9,321 nucleotides of DNA. Origin: Candidatus Aminicenantota bacterium. Lineage in GTDB: Bacteria; Acidobacteriota; Aminicenantia; Aminicenantales; Aminicenantaceae. Under the pieces are notes generated by a model, which saw nothing but the letters and a program-made list of their open reading frames with translations, made no database searches and was not told where the DNA came from. The stretch is from contig JAUWVG010000056.1 in assembly GCA_030617525.1 (NCBI GenBank), forward strand, positions 1 through 9,321. Reading direction: 5' to 3'. Below, in pieces: positions 1 through 7,800 of this stretch (the first letter of the stretch is position 1; the number at the start of each line of letters is the position of its first letter). The translations under genes and the position numbers were made by a program.

Positions 1-234
1 AAGAAGTACTCCTGGGAGAAGGAGAAAATTGTACACGGCCTCGGCACTTGGGGATGCGTCATTATTGAGGACATAGAGGAAAACGATGATCAGGAAAAGC
101 ACTATTGCCAATAAAAAAACATAGATGAATTTCCCGGAAAAGCTCGTAAAGACATTGTAGCGAAAAAATGCCGCAAGACTTTTTGGCTTGTCCATGGATC
201 TTTTTTTTAGAGCTTGGTGTTTTTTTGTCCTCAT
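1..234 (-). CDS. Probable ABC-2-type transporter permease, N-terminal fragment (78 residues, runs off left edge)
   Basis: This gene is truncated by the window edge; only its first 78 residues are visible. They read as a basic cytoplasmic N-terminus (MRTKKHQALKKR), a short stretch with FFRYNVF and FFGKF, one strong membrane helix at about residues 37 to 56, a polar turn (NNDASPSAEA), and the start of a second hydrophobic segment (YNFLLLPGVLL). This is how ABC-2-type permeases commonly begin, and the gene directly follows one ending in an ABC ATPase, so a membrane partner for that ATPase is the best reading. The ATG at 234 overlaps the upstream TGA as ATGA and is preceded by AGGAGAAAGG six bases away, which favours it over the in-frame ATG at 195 (codon 14), which has no comparable site. 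The family call is inferred from context and general character; a different inner-membrane protein remains possible. Confidence 0.6.
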   Translation of the reverse strand, partial: MRTKKHQALKKRSMDKPKSLAAFFRYNVFTSFSGKFIYVFLLAIVLFLIIVFLYVLNNDASPSAEAVYNFLLLPGVLL

Positions 235-3200
235 GCTGATCCTTTCTCCTGGCCAAGCAGCCATATGTAGGAATCTTCAAGAGTGGGTGTGACCTGCACT
301 GCATCCGGTACAGGTTTCTCTTTGGCCAGAATTCGCACATGGACATGCTCGGTTGTGCGCATTTGATGGACAATGTTTTCTGTTCTTCGTATCCTTTCGA
401 AGGTGTCTTCTGTGACATTGGCTTCCCAAACAAAACCTGAAGTGAGATCGACCAGGTCCTGGGGAGTGCCGATAAATTTTGCTTCACCTTCATCCATCAC
501 GGCCACATGGTTGCATGAACTGGAGATGTCTTCGATGATGTGTGTGGAAAATATGACCACTCTATCTTTCGAGAGTTCTGAGAGCAAATTCCGGAACCTG
601 ATCCGTTCCCGTGGATCGAGACCGGCTGTAGGCTCATCGACGACCAATACACGCGGAAGACGGAGGAGTGTCTGCGCAATGCCCACCCTCTGTTTCATGC
701 CGCCCGAGAAGTTCTTGATCCTTATATCGCTGCTCTCATCGAGGTGCACGGAGCTTATGGCTTGCTTGACGGCTTTCTGTCTTGCGGTGGCATTCCAAAT
801 CCCTTTGAGCATAGCCTGATAGTCGAGGAACTGATAAGCCGTCATATTTTCATATGTCCCAAATTCCTGGGGGAGGTAGCCGATGAGGGACTGCAGCTCT
901 TCACGTTTGGCGTTGAGATCGATGTCATTAAAAAAGACTTTACCCCTGGTAGGAGGCAGGATGCCGCAGACAACCCGCATCAGGGTGGTTTTCCCGGCGC
1001 CGTTGGGGCCTACTAATCCAAACATGCCGCTTTCAATTTTGAGCGATACCCGGTCTAAGGCTTTGAAGGGTTTCCTCTGGCGGCCGATCAGCGGGAAAGT
1101 TTTGACTAGCTTGTAATAGGATTTCCTTGCTCTCCTGAATCGTCCCTTCAGGCGCATGATGTCGATGTTCTCTCGAGTGAGTTTTTGAGAAGTGGCATAA
1201 ATTAAAAGACAGAAATACCACATAAAGGCGACGGCCCACACGGGCTGCCACTGACCCCATTGACCATGGTAAAACCAAAGATTTGGAACAGGAAGACCCC
1301 AGTAAACGATCTTGTAGAGAAGAGAGCCAAACCTGCCCCGGACCAGACTGAGCGTAGAGATATAAAGGATGAGTGAAAAAAACAGGATCCAAAAACCCCT
1401 GGAAAGGTAGATATAAGTAAAGTAAAAAAGAAAGATATAGAGAGGGATTTGCCAAATGAGATTTTTATTCAGTGAGTGCGGCTTGTCTATTTTATCCTTC
1501 CGCCATTCTTTCGAAAACCGTGAGAAGTCGTCGTAAAGTTTTGTGATGTTGCGGATGGTGATGGTGATAGGCAAACCCTCTGCGATCAGGTCGGCATGCG
1601 TGCGCCTCAAACTGGTTTGGAAAAAATAGGTCACTGAAGGGATCACCATAAGCAGAATCAGAGTGATCCCTATCCGCCACGGGAAAGAATAAACTATGGA
1701 AAAAATTACATAACATCCCGCTAAAAAGGCCAGACCTTGTAGAGCCTTAATTTTCCATGTCAGGCCTTTCCACCACTTGAGGGCATTTTGCAGACCGAAG
1801 GACACCGTGGGCACCAGCAGCAGCGTAAAAAGTGTTCCCACGCCGAGCCCGCCGATTACCGTGATGGCGAAAGGAGCGCCGATGGCCGAGATGTACGCAG
1901 ACTTCCCAAGAGCGATGGGGAGCATAGCTAGTATTGTTGTGAGTGCCGTTATGAGGATTGGCCTGACACGGGCCAATCCCGCAGTCACCAAAGCCCGAGT
2001 GATCCTGTAGTTCCTTTTTTCCAACAGCCGTGAATAATCGATCAATATAATGCCGTTATTCACCACCACTCCCAAAAGAATAAATAATCCTATAAGAGCA
2101 TTTGCATTAAATATAGAATTACCGGTAAAAATAAGTCCCCAAAAAGCACCGACAGCAGCCAGAGGCAAAGTCAGCATCATGGCAAAAGGGATGGACAAGG
2201 ATTCGAAAGTCGAGGCTAAAACCATGTATATCAAAAGAATGCCCACAAAAATAAGATAATAAAACTCTGAGAGATCATTTTCAGCGTGCTCTACCTCGAT
2301 AAGGATACCGGGAGGGGGCGAAATGTCGGCGACAATTTGATCTATCGAGGTTCTGGCTGTCTCTAAAAATTGTTTTGAATCCTCGATATCCGATTCGAAT
2401 GAGTAGGTGACCGCGATCTGCTTTTCTTGGTTGATTCTGTTGATTCTGGTGTAACCTCTAGAGTATACCAGCTCGGACAATTGAAGAATCGGGATCGTTC
2501 CGCCTGCTGCTGAAGGGATATTGAGCCGCCGGAGATCTTCAGAAGTCTTGTCCTCTTCTACTCCTTCTTCTTCTGCCTTTCCCTTGAGAATGATATCGAC
2601 TTCTTCTATGCCCTGTTTTTGAGTGGCTCCGGAAGAAAATTCTTTTTGAAAGTTGGAAATTTCACTCTGGAAGGACTGCAGAGTAACTTCGAAATGGCTC
2701 ATGGCCGGTTTGTCCAGGAGGAGGTCAATGCTTGGTGCTAGATTGAGCGCGTTCACATTTGCACGACTCACAAACTCCAGTTCTTCGATGTTGTACTCGA
2801 TATCGTCTGCGATGTCGCGCATCAGATCGAGATCCTGGCCATGAATGACGACTCTTTCCTGGCTGGATCCGATGCCGAGAATCTGATTAAAAGAATTGCT
2901 TTGAGAGCCGCCTCCTCCAGAGCCACGGGATCCTACATTCTGTTCGGGTTCTTCATAGGAAAACTCGACTTGACGGAAGGTTTCTTCAAGTGATTCCAAC
3001 ACAGCTTCTCTTAAAGCGTCAAAAGATGAGCTGGATTTTTTTATAAAGCTTTCTGAAAGCTTGAAATTAAAGACAACGTTGTCTTCCATAATTGTGGCCA
3101 GGCGTTCCTCGATTTCTGTGAAATCCTGCATGAGGACATCCATTTCCTTGACCTGATTATCGGCGGTTTCCAAGGTGGTTCCCGAACGAAAAGTGGCATA

Positions 3201-4877
3201 GAGAAAAAAATTGTCCAGTTCAAGCTCTTGAGGGACATTGATACTCAGGCTGAAACAGAGATAGATGCTGATAAAAAAAGCCACTAAACCGATAATGAGA
3301 GTTCGTGCAGGAAAGCGAAGGCAGGATTTCAGGAGCACCTTATAGATTTGTTTTAAACGATTATTCTTATCGACGGCACTGAATGCTTCTGTAGAGCGGT
3401 TTTTTCGGGACAGGTGTCTGTAGCTGAAAGCAGGGATAAGAAGAAAAGCGACGCCCAAAGAGACGAGAAGTGTTGAAATGATGGACACACCCACCTGCCA
3501 GCCAAGTATTTTTAGTTCCCGGAATGCCGAAAAAGCAAAGGGTAAAAAGATACAGATGGTTGTCAGAGTGGCTGCGACAATCGCGCGGGCCACTTCGTTG
3601 GTTCCCTGAACGACAGCTTTGAGAACATCTTCCTTCCGTGTTAGATGACGATGAATGTTTTCCAGGACCACAATACTGTTGTCCAGCAGCATACCGATGG
3701 CAATAGCCATGCCCACAAGCGCTAGGGTGTTAATCGTGATTCCGAGAGCATAAAACAGATTCATGGAGATCAAAACAGAGATAGGGATGGTCAGGGCCAC
3801 AATCAAAACCAGTGAAAAATTTCTGAGAAAGAAAAAAAGGACGGCTACAGCCAGAATGCCTCCAATAAGCGCAAGAAGGAGAATGATGTCGATATTCTCT
3901 TCAATTTCTAAAGCTGCATCCTGTTGGATGACAAGGCTGATCCCGTCGACTTCGACCTCTTGATTGAGATTCTTTATGATCTTTCGTGTCTGTCTTGCCA
4001 AACTGAGCAGATTGGCTTCCCTGCTTCGAAAGAGAGAAATGGTCACGGACTCCATGCCGTTGATTCTGGAAATCGATTCTTCTTCTGCCACTCCATCGAC
4101 AATGGTGGAGATATGCTTGAGGAGAATCGGCCCCTGATCCCGAATCACGATGTTTTCGATGTCTTTAAGAGAGGTGTACTCACTCTGCAAATTGACAAAG
4201 AATTTTCGGCTGCCTTCAGAAACCTGGCCCATATACTGCCGGTCCATAACACCCTGGGAAACCATCGAAGACACCTGAGAGAACGTGAGACCATATTCTT
4301 CGAGCTCCTCTTCATCCAAAATGATTTCGATGGAATGTTGTTGTCCGCCGTAGATTTCCACATTGGCGATGCCATCGATCATCTCTAAATCCGGAACGAT
4401 TTTTTCATCGGCGACCTGCCGGATCTGATCGAGACCGCCTTCACCTCTGGCCTGGAAAGAGATGAACTGATCGGACAGCTGATCAGGATTGGTTTTTTGT
4501 ACGACCGCACTAAATTCTTCACCCATCTGTGACTGGTTCGTTTCAATACATTCCTGGAGTTTGATATAGGAATATTTGGGATTGCTTTCTGGCGTGTAGT
4601 AGACAAAAATTGTGGCATTCTGTTTATTGATCGAGGACTCGATGCGTTCGATATTGTCCAGGGCGGCGATGGCGCTTTCCATGGGAATAACAGCTTCTCG
4701 TTCCACATAAGAGGGATCGGCATTGCTCGGACCGTTTATTTTTACAATGAGCATAGAAGGTTCAATGTAAGGGAAAAGTTCAAGAGGAAGCTGAGTGTAA
4801 GAGATGACTCCCAATAGACTGAGGCCGATCAGCAGCATGGCTACAAAAACCGGTCTTTTGATTATAGATTCAATCAT
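231..4877 (-). CDS. RND efflux pump fused to an ABC transporter ATPase (1548 residues)
   Basis: One uninterrupted frame encodes a full RND pump followed by an ABC ATPase. Residues 1 to about 1030 are RND: first helix at about 9 to 28 after the typical IKRPVF start, a porter domain to about 325, helices 2 to 6 at about 330 to 482, helix 7 at 525 to 545, a second porter domain to about 865, and helices 8 to 12 to about 1026. AcrB-type proteins end near here. Further hydrophobic segments follow between 1044 and 1228. The ATPase has Walker A GPNGAGKT (1290-1297), Q-loop Q1337, signature FSGGMKQR (1390-1397), Walker B VLVVDEP (1410-1416), D-loop AGLDP and H-loop H1446, resembling the DrrA/CcmA-like ATPases that pair with ABC-2 permeases. 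The ATG overlaps the upstream gene by 8 bases with only a weak ribosome site, suggesting coupled translation. It probably works in the inner membrane with the adaptor and TolC-like protein encoded upstream; substrate unknown. Confidence 0.93.
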   Translation of the reverse strand: MIESIIKRPVFVAMLLIGLSLLGVISYTQLPLELFPYIEPSMLIVKINGPSNADPSYVEREAVIPMESAIAALDNIERIESSINKQNATIFVYYTPESNPKYSYIKLQECIETNQSQMGEEFSAVVQKTNPDQLSDQFISFQARGEGGLDQIRQVADEKIVPDLEMIDGIANVEIYGGQQHSIEIILDEEELEEYGLTFSQVSSMVSQGVMDRQYMGQVSEGSRKFFVNLQSEYTSLKDIENIVIRDQGPILLKHISTIVDGVAEEESISRINGMESVTISLFRSREANLLSLARQTRKIIKNLNQEVEVDGISLVIQQDAALEIEENIDIILLLALIGGILAVAVLFFFLRNFSLVLIVALTIPISVLISMNLFYALGITINTLALVGMAIAIGMLLDNSIVVLENIHRHLTRKEDVLKAVVQGTNEVARAIVAATLTTICIFLPFAFSAFRELKILGWQVGVSIISTLLVSLGVAFLLIPAFSYRHLSRKNRSTEAFSAVDKNNRLKQIYKVLLKSCLRFPARTLIIGLVAFFISIYLCFSLSINVPQELELDNFFLYATFRSGTTLETADNQVKEMDVLMQDFTEIEERLATIMEDNVVFNFKLSESFIKKSSSSFDALREAVLESLEETFRQVEFSYEEPEQNVGSRGSGGGGSQSNSFNQILGIGSSQERVVIHGQDLDLMRDIADDIEYNIEELEFVSRANVNALNLAPSIDLLLDKPAMSHFEVTLQSFQSEISNFQKEFSSGATQKQGIEEVDIILKGKAEEEGVEEDKTSEDLRRLNIPSAAGGTIPILQLSELVYSRGYTRINRINQEKQIAVTYSFESDIEDSKQFLETARTSIDQIVADISPPPGILIEVEHAENDLSEFYYLIFVGILLIYMVLASTFESLSIPFAMMLTLPLAAVGAFWGLIFTGNSIFNANALIGLFILLGVVVNNGIILIDYSRLLEKRNYRITRALVTAGLARVRPILITALTTILAMLPIALGKSAYISAIGAPFAITVIGGLGVGTLFTLLLVPTVSFGLQNALKWWKGLTWKIKALQGLAFLAGCYVIFSIVYSFPWRIGITLILLMVIPSVTYFFQTSLRRTHADLIAEGLPITITIRNITKLYDDFSRFSKEWRKDKIDKPHSLNKNLIWQIPLYIFLFYFTYIYLSRGFWILFFSLILYISTLSLVRGRFGSLLYKIVYWGLPVPNLWFYHGQWGQWQPVWAVAFMWYFCLLIYATSQKLTRENIDIMRLKGRFRRARKSYYKLVKTFPLIGRQRKPFKALDRVSLKIESGMFGLVGPNGAGKTTLMRVVCGILPPTRGKVFFNDIDLNAKREELQSLIGYLPQEFGTYENMTAYQFLDYQAMLKGIWNATARQKAVKQAISSVHLDESSDIRIKNFSGGMKQRVGIAQTLLRLPRVLVVDEPTAGLDPRERIRFRNLLSELSKDRVVIFSTHIIEDISSSCNHVAVMDEGEAKFIGTPQDLVDLTSGFVWEANVTEDTFERIRRTENIVHQMRTTEHVHVRILAKEKPVPDAVQVTPTLEDSYIWLLGQEKGSA
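241..250 (-). promoter_or_regulatory. Ribosome-binding site AGGAGAAAGG for the permease gene
   Basis: This purine-rich site lies within the last codons of the RND-ABC gene and ends six bases before ATG 234. It decides the start in favour of ATG 234 over the in-frame ATG at 195. Confidence 0.65.
453..1073 (-). other. ABC ATPase core (residues about 1269-1475)
   Basis: Motifs come in canonical order and with usual spacing: strand KALDRVSLKI, Walker A GPNGAGKT with K1296 (codons 987-1010), Q-loop GYLPQEFG with Q1337, signature FSGGMKQR (687-710), Walker B VLVVDEP with D1414 and the catalytic E1415 (630-650), D-loop AGLDP, and H-loop STH with H1446 (540-542). No catalytic residue is missing, so ATP hydrolysis is expected. 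The C-terminal residues, about 1476-1548, form an extension of the sort found after ATPases of the ABC-2 class; its details are not recognised. Confidence 0.95.
1074..1523 (-). other. Hydrophobic insert inside the ABC ATPase domain (residues 1119-1268)
   Basis: Between the A-loop-like segment and the rest of the ATPase lie about 150 residues. They begin charged (FSKEWRKDKIDK), then show strong hydrophobic segments at about 1140-1158 and 1161-1179, a weaker one rich in aromatics at about 1185-1203, and another strong one at about 1208-1228. A basic stretch (KGRFRRARKSYYK) then leads into the ATPase. Since both flanking ATPase pieces must be cytoplasmic, an even number of crossings is expected, so the weaker segment is probably a helix or re-entrant loop. 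I recognise no homologous domain. Confidence 0.6.
1524..1568 (-). other. Putative detached first strand and A-loop of the ABC ATPase (residues 1104-1118)
   Basis: The segment ITITIRNITKLYDDF matches the start of a typical ABC ATPase (alternating hydrophobic strand, then N-x-T-K-x-Y), where the tyrosine, here Y1115, stacks on the adenine of ATP. In an ordinary ABC ATPase the A-L-x-x-V-S strand comes only a few residues later; here that strand (KALDRVSL, from about 1272) comes about 155 residues later. The reading rests on a short motif, but the core domain otherwise lacks this first strand, which supports the assignment. Confidence 0.65.
1569..1799 (-). other. Membrane linker after RND helix 12 (residues about 1027-1103)
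   Basis: Past the point where RND pumps normally stop, the frame continues through a basic patch (KWWKGLTWKIK) into two hydrophobic segments at about 1044-1065 and 1067-1086, separated by a very short turn containing FPW. They look like a helical hairpin that leaves and re-enters the cytoplasm. A basic stretch (RRTHAD) follows, leading into the ATPase-like strand. I recognise no family for the linker; helix assignments are by eye. Confidence 0.65.
1788..4877 (-). other. RND module of the fusion protein (residues 1 to about 1030)
   Basis: This part alone is the length of an ordinary RND pump and shows the internal duplication of the family: two sets of six helices, each with a large periplasmic loop after its first helix. 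Helix 4 carries GMLLDNSIVVLEN, with D399-N400 where AcrB has the Asp407-Asp408 pair. Helix 10 carries GVVVNNGIILIDY, with asparagine at the position of AcrB Lys940. The conserved VRPILITALTT stretch marks helix 11. The second porter domain contains a glycine/serine-rich loop (649-660) and an acidic stretch (766-781). Nothing suggests decay of the module. Confidence 0.9.
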
Positions 4878-7800
4878 GTGCTATTTCTTTAACTTTTCCG
4901 GCCATAATGCGGTACACAGCCGGGATAACAACAAGAGTCAACAATGTTGAAGTGACAAGTCCTCCAATAACGGCCAAAGCCATGGGAGCGCGCAGAGATG
5001 AGCCCTCCCCGATGCCAAAAGTCAGAGGAAGCAGGGCCAGTATGGTGGTGACACTGGTGATGAGGATGGGACGAATCCGGGTCTGTCCGGCATCGATAAT
5101 GGCCGAAGGTATGTCCATCCCTGTTCTCCGGTTCTGGTTAATGCGGTCGACAAGGATAATGGAATCATTAACAGCAATCCCAACCAGAATAATGATTCCT
5201 ATCATAGACATGATATTAAACGGCATTTGGAGCGTCCAGAGAAGGAAAACTGCTCCCACTCCTGCCAGGGGGATGGTCAAAAGAATTACAAAAGGGTGCA
5301 CGAGAGACTCGAACTGTGAAGCCATAACCATGTAAACGAGAATAATGGCTAACAGCAGTGCAAACTTGAGATTGCCAAAGGATTCCCTGCGGAGCTTTTC
5401 TTCACCAGTGATCGAAAATGAGTAGTCCTGCGGCAGGGAAATGTTTCGGACAGATGCTGTCACTTTTTCAACGATCCTGTTAAACGGAACGCCTCCTGAT
5501 ATGTTGGCTTTAATTTCAGCCACGCGAATTTGATTGTTTCTTATGATTTCTCGAGGGGAAGTTGTCCGTACAAACCTGGCCACTTCATTGAGCCTGACCA
5601 TTCCTCCTGTAGATGACTGGATGAGCACACTTTCCAGGGCATTCAGTGTCACCTCAGGCGTGCTGAGATTTATGTTGATGAATTCCCCGCCGTCTTCCAT
5701 TTCTCCAACTTCCTGGCCGGACAGCAAATTCTTCAGTTGGGTGCTGATGTCGTTGGCTGTCAGGGAGAACTGAGCGGCGACCGTCCGGTCGATTTCAAGA
5801 TTGATTTCCGGTCTTCCTTCCTGAAAACCCGTTTCAATATTGGACAGCTCCGGCATCCCGTTCAGCTGCTCCTGCACGTTTTCTGCAATTAATGCCAAAA
5901 TATCAAGCTCCTCTCCTTTGATTTCTACAATCAAAGGGGCAGATGCTGTGCCCAAAGTTGTTTGCAGGGCGGTCTGCTGCTGGACAAGCTGGGCATCCAT
6001 ATCAGGGAGCTCAGAAAGCAACGTATTCAACCAGGTTTTAATCTCGTCGGTGGAGAAATTGGATTCCGGATCAAAGACCAATTGAATGAGGGCATTGTTA
6101 TCGTCGGCGAGAGAGCTGTTCATATCGAGAACCGTTCCTGCAGGGCCCACTTTTGAGAATACAAAATTAAGCTGGTCCCCGAATTTCTGTCCGATCACAG
6201 CTTCCAGATTCTTGACGGCCCCGTGTGTGCGATCGAGATTTGTTCCTTCCGGCAGCTCCAGGCTGATATACATCTCTCCTTGTTCGGCATGGGGAATAAA
6301 TTCGCTGCCGATTTGAGGAATAATCAAGACGGCTGCCGCCACGAGCACAACCGCAAAAAGGAAAACAATTCCTCTTCTTTTAAGAACCCAAGACAAAAAC
6401 CTGCCATAAGCCGGAAAATGGATGGACTTGACGGGTTTTGCCCTCTCCTTGGTCTTGAGCAGGCGGGAGCAGAGCATCGGGATTACGGCCATGGCCACAA
6501 AAAGAGAAGAAAGCAGTGAAAAAGCCACTGTCCATGCTTGATCCTTAAAGAGCTCTCCCGAGACGCCATGCAGATACACAATAGGCAGGAAGACAATGAT
6601 AGTCGTGAGCGTTGCGCTTGTGATGGCCCCTCCAACTTCTCCCGTTCCCCGCACTGCGGCTTCACGGAGAGAGAGACCTTCTTCGAGGTGACGCGTTATG
6701 TTTTCCACGACCACACTGGCATTATCCACAAGCATACCGGCCCCAAGCGCAAGGCCTCCAAGGGTCATGATGTTGAGGGAGAGGCCGTTGAAGTACATCA
6801 AGCTGAAAGTGGCCACAACAGAAATAGGAATGGCCAGGCTGATGACGGCTGTGATTCCAATCCGGCGGAGAAAGACATACAGAACGAGAATGGCCAGAAA
6901 AATTCCGATCAATCCCGTCTGCTCAACTTCTTTGATTGAGGATTGAATGAATCGGGCCTGATCTTGAATGACAAAAAGCTCATAACCTGAAAGACCTGCT
7001 CTCATGTAGTCGAGTTGTTCATGGATACTCTTAGAGGAAGCCGTTGTGTTGGCCGCTGCTTCCTTAAAGATTTCAAGCGCCAATCCCTGTTGACCGTTGA
7101 GGCGGATAATATTTTCCGGGCTGCTGAGGACAGTATCGACTTCGGCGACTTCGCGCAGATAGATGGGCGTCTTTACTGTTGCTCCGGCTGCCGTGGTTTG
7201 AGTAATGTAATTTACTATAAGAGCGTTGAGATCGTCTTCAGAAGTCAGCTCCCCAATACCGCGGATTGTGTAACTTATGCCCATTTCTACAATCGATCCA
7301 CCGGACATATTTTTGTTGGAATTGCTGATGGCGTTGGCCAGCTGTGCTTGAGTCAGGCCGTAGGCTTCGAGTGTATAGGCATCGGTTTTGACGACAATTT
7401 CCCGCTTTTGTCCTCCGAGGATTTCGACGCCCGCAACTCCGGGAAGGCGGATCAATTCATTGCGGATATTGGTCTCGGCGGTCTGCCTCAGCTGGTCTAG
7501 GTTGCTGATTTCAGGATGAGAGAGAAAAACCACAACCACCGGGCGTGCGTTGGGATCGAGCTGACTTACAGAAATTTCTTCTATCTCCGGATTCTGAGCA
7601 AAAACATTCATGGCTTTCTGGAGATCGAGAAAAGCCTCGTCCATATCGGACTTCCATGCGTATTCGGCCGTAATCAAAGACTGCCCGACCTGGGTCACCG
7701 AGGAGACATTGGTCACATTTTGTTGGCGGGCGGCTTGAGATTCCATTGGGGAAGTGAATTTTTGTTCCATTTCTTCCGGAGGAAGTTCTCCGGCCGTGAC

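Noticed and set aside
201..226. Runs of 8 and 7 A on the coding strand near the start of the permease gene, resembling slippery sites
   Set aside because: They encode lysine-rich N-terminal codons, no downstream stem-loop is evident, and slipping leads to a frame with no family-like sequence. Not supported as programmed frameshifting.
62..493. A 143-codon minus-strand frame bridging the end of the RND-ABC gene and the start of the permease
   Set aside because: It is out of frame with both genes, has cysteine- and proline-rich non-domain sequence, and both real frames are well supported.
231..1157. Possible internal start letting the ABC ATPase be made as a separate protein (ATG at 1157, residue M1241)
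   Set aside because: The bases just upstream (GAACATCGACATC) contain no ribosome-binding site, and the start would drop the A-loop-like segment. No better ATG or GTG with a purine-rich site was seen near the junction.
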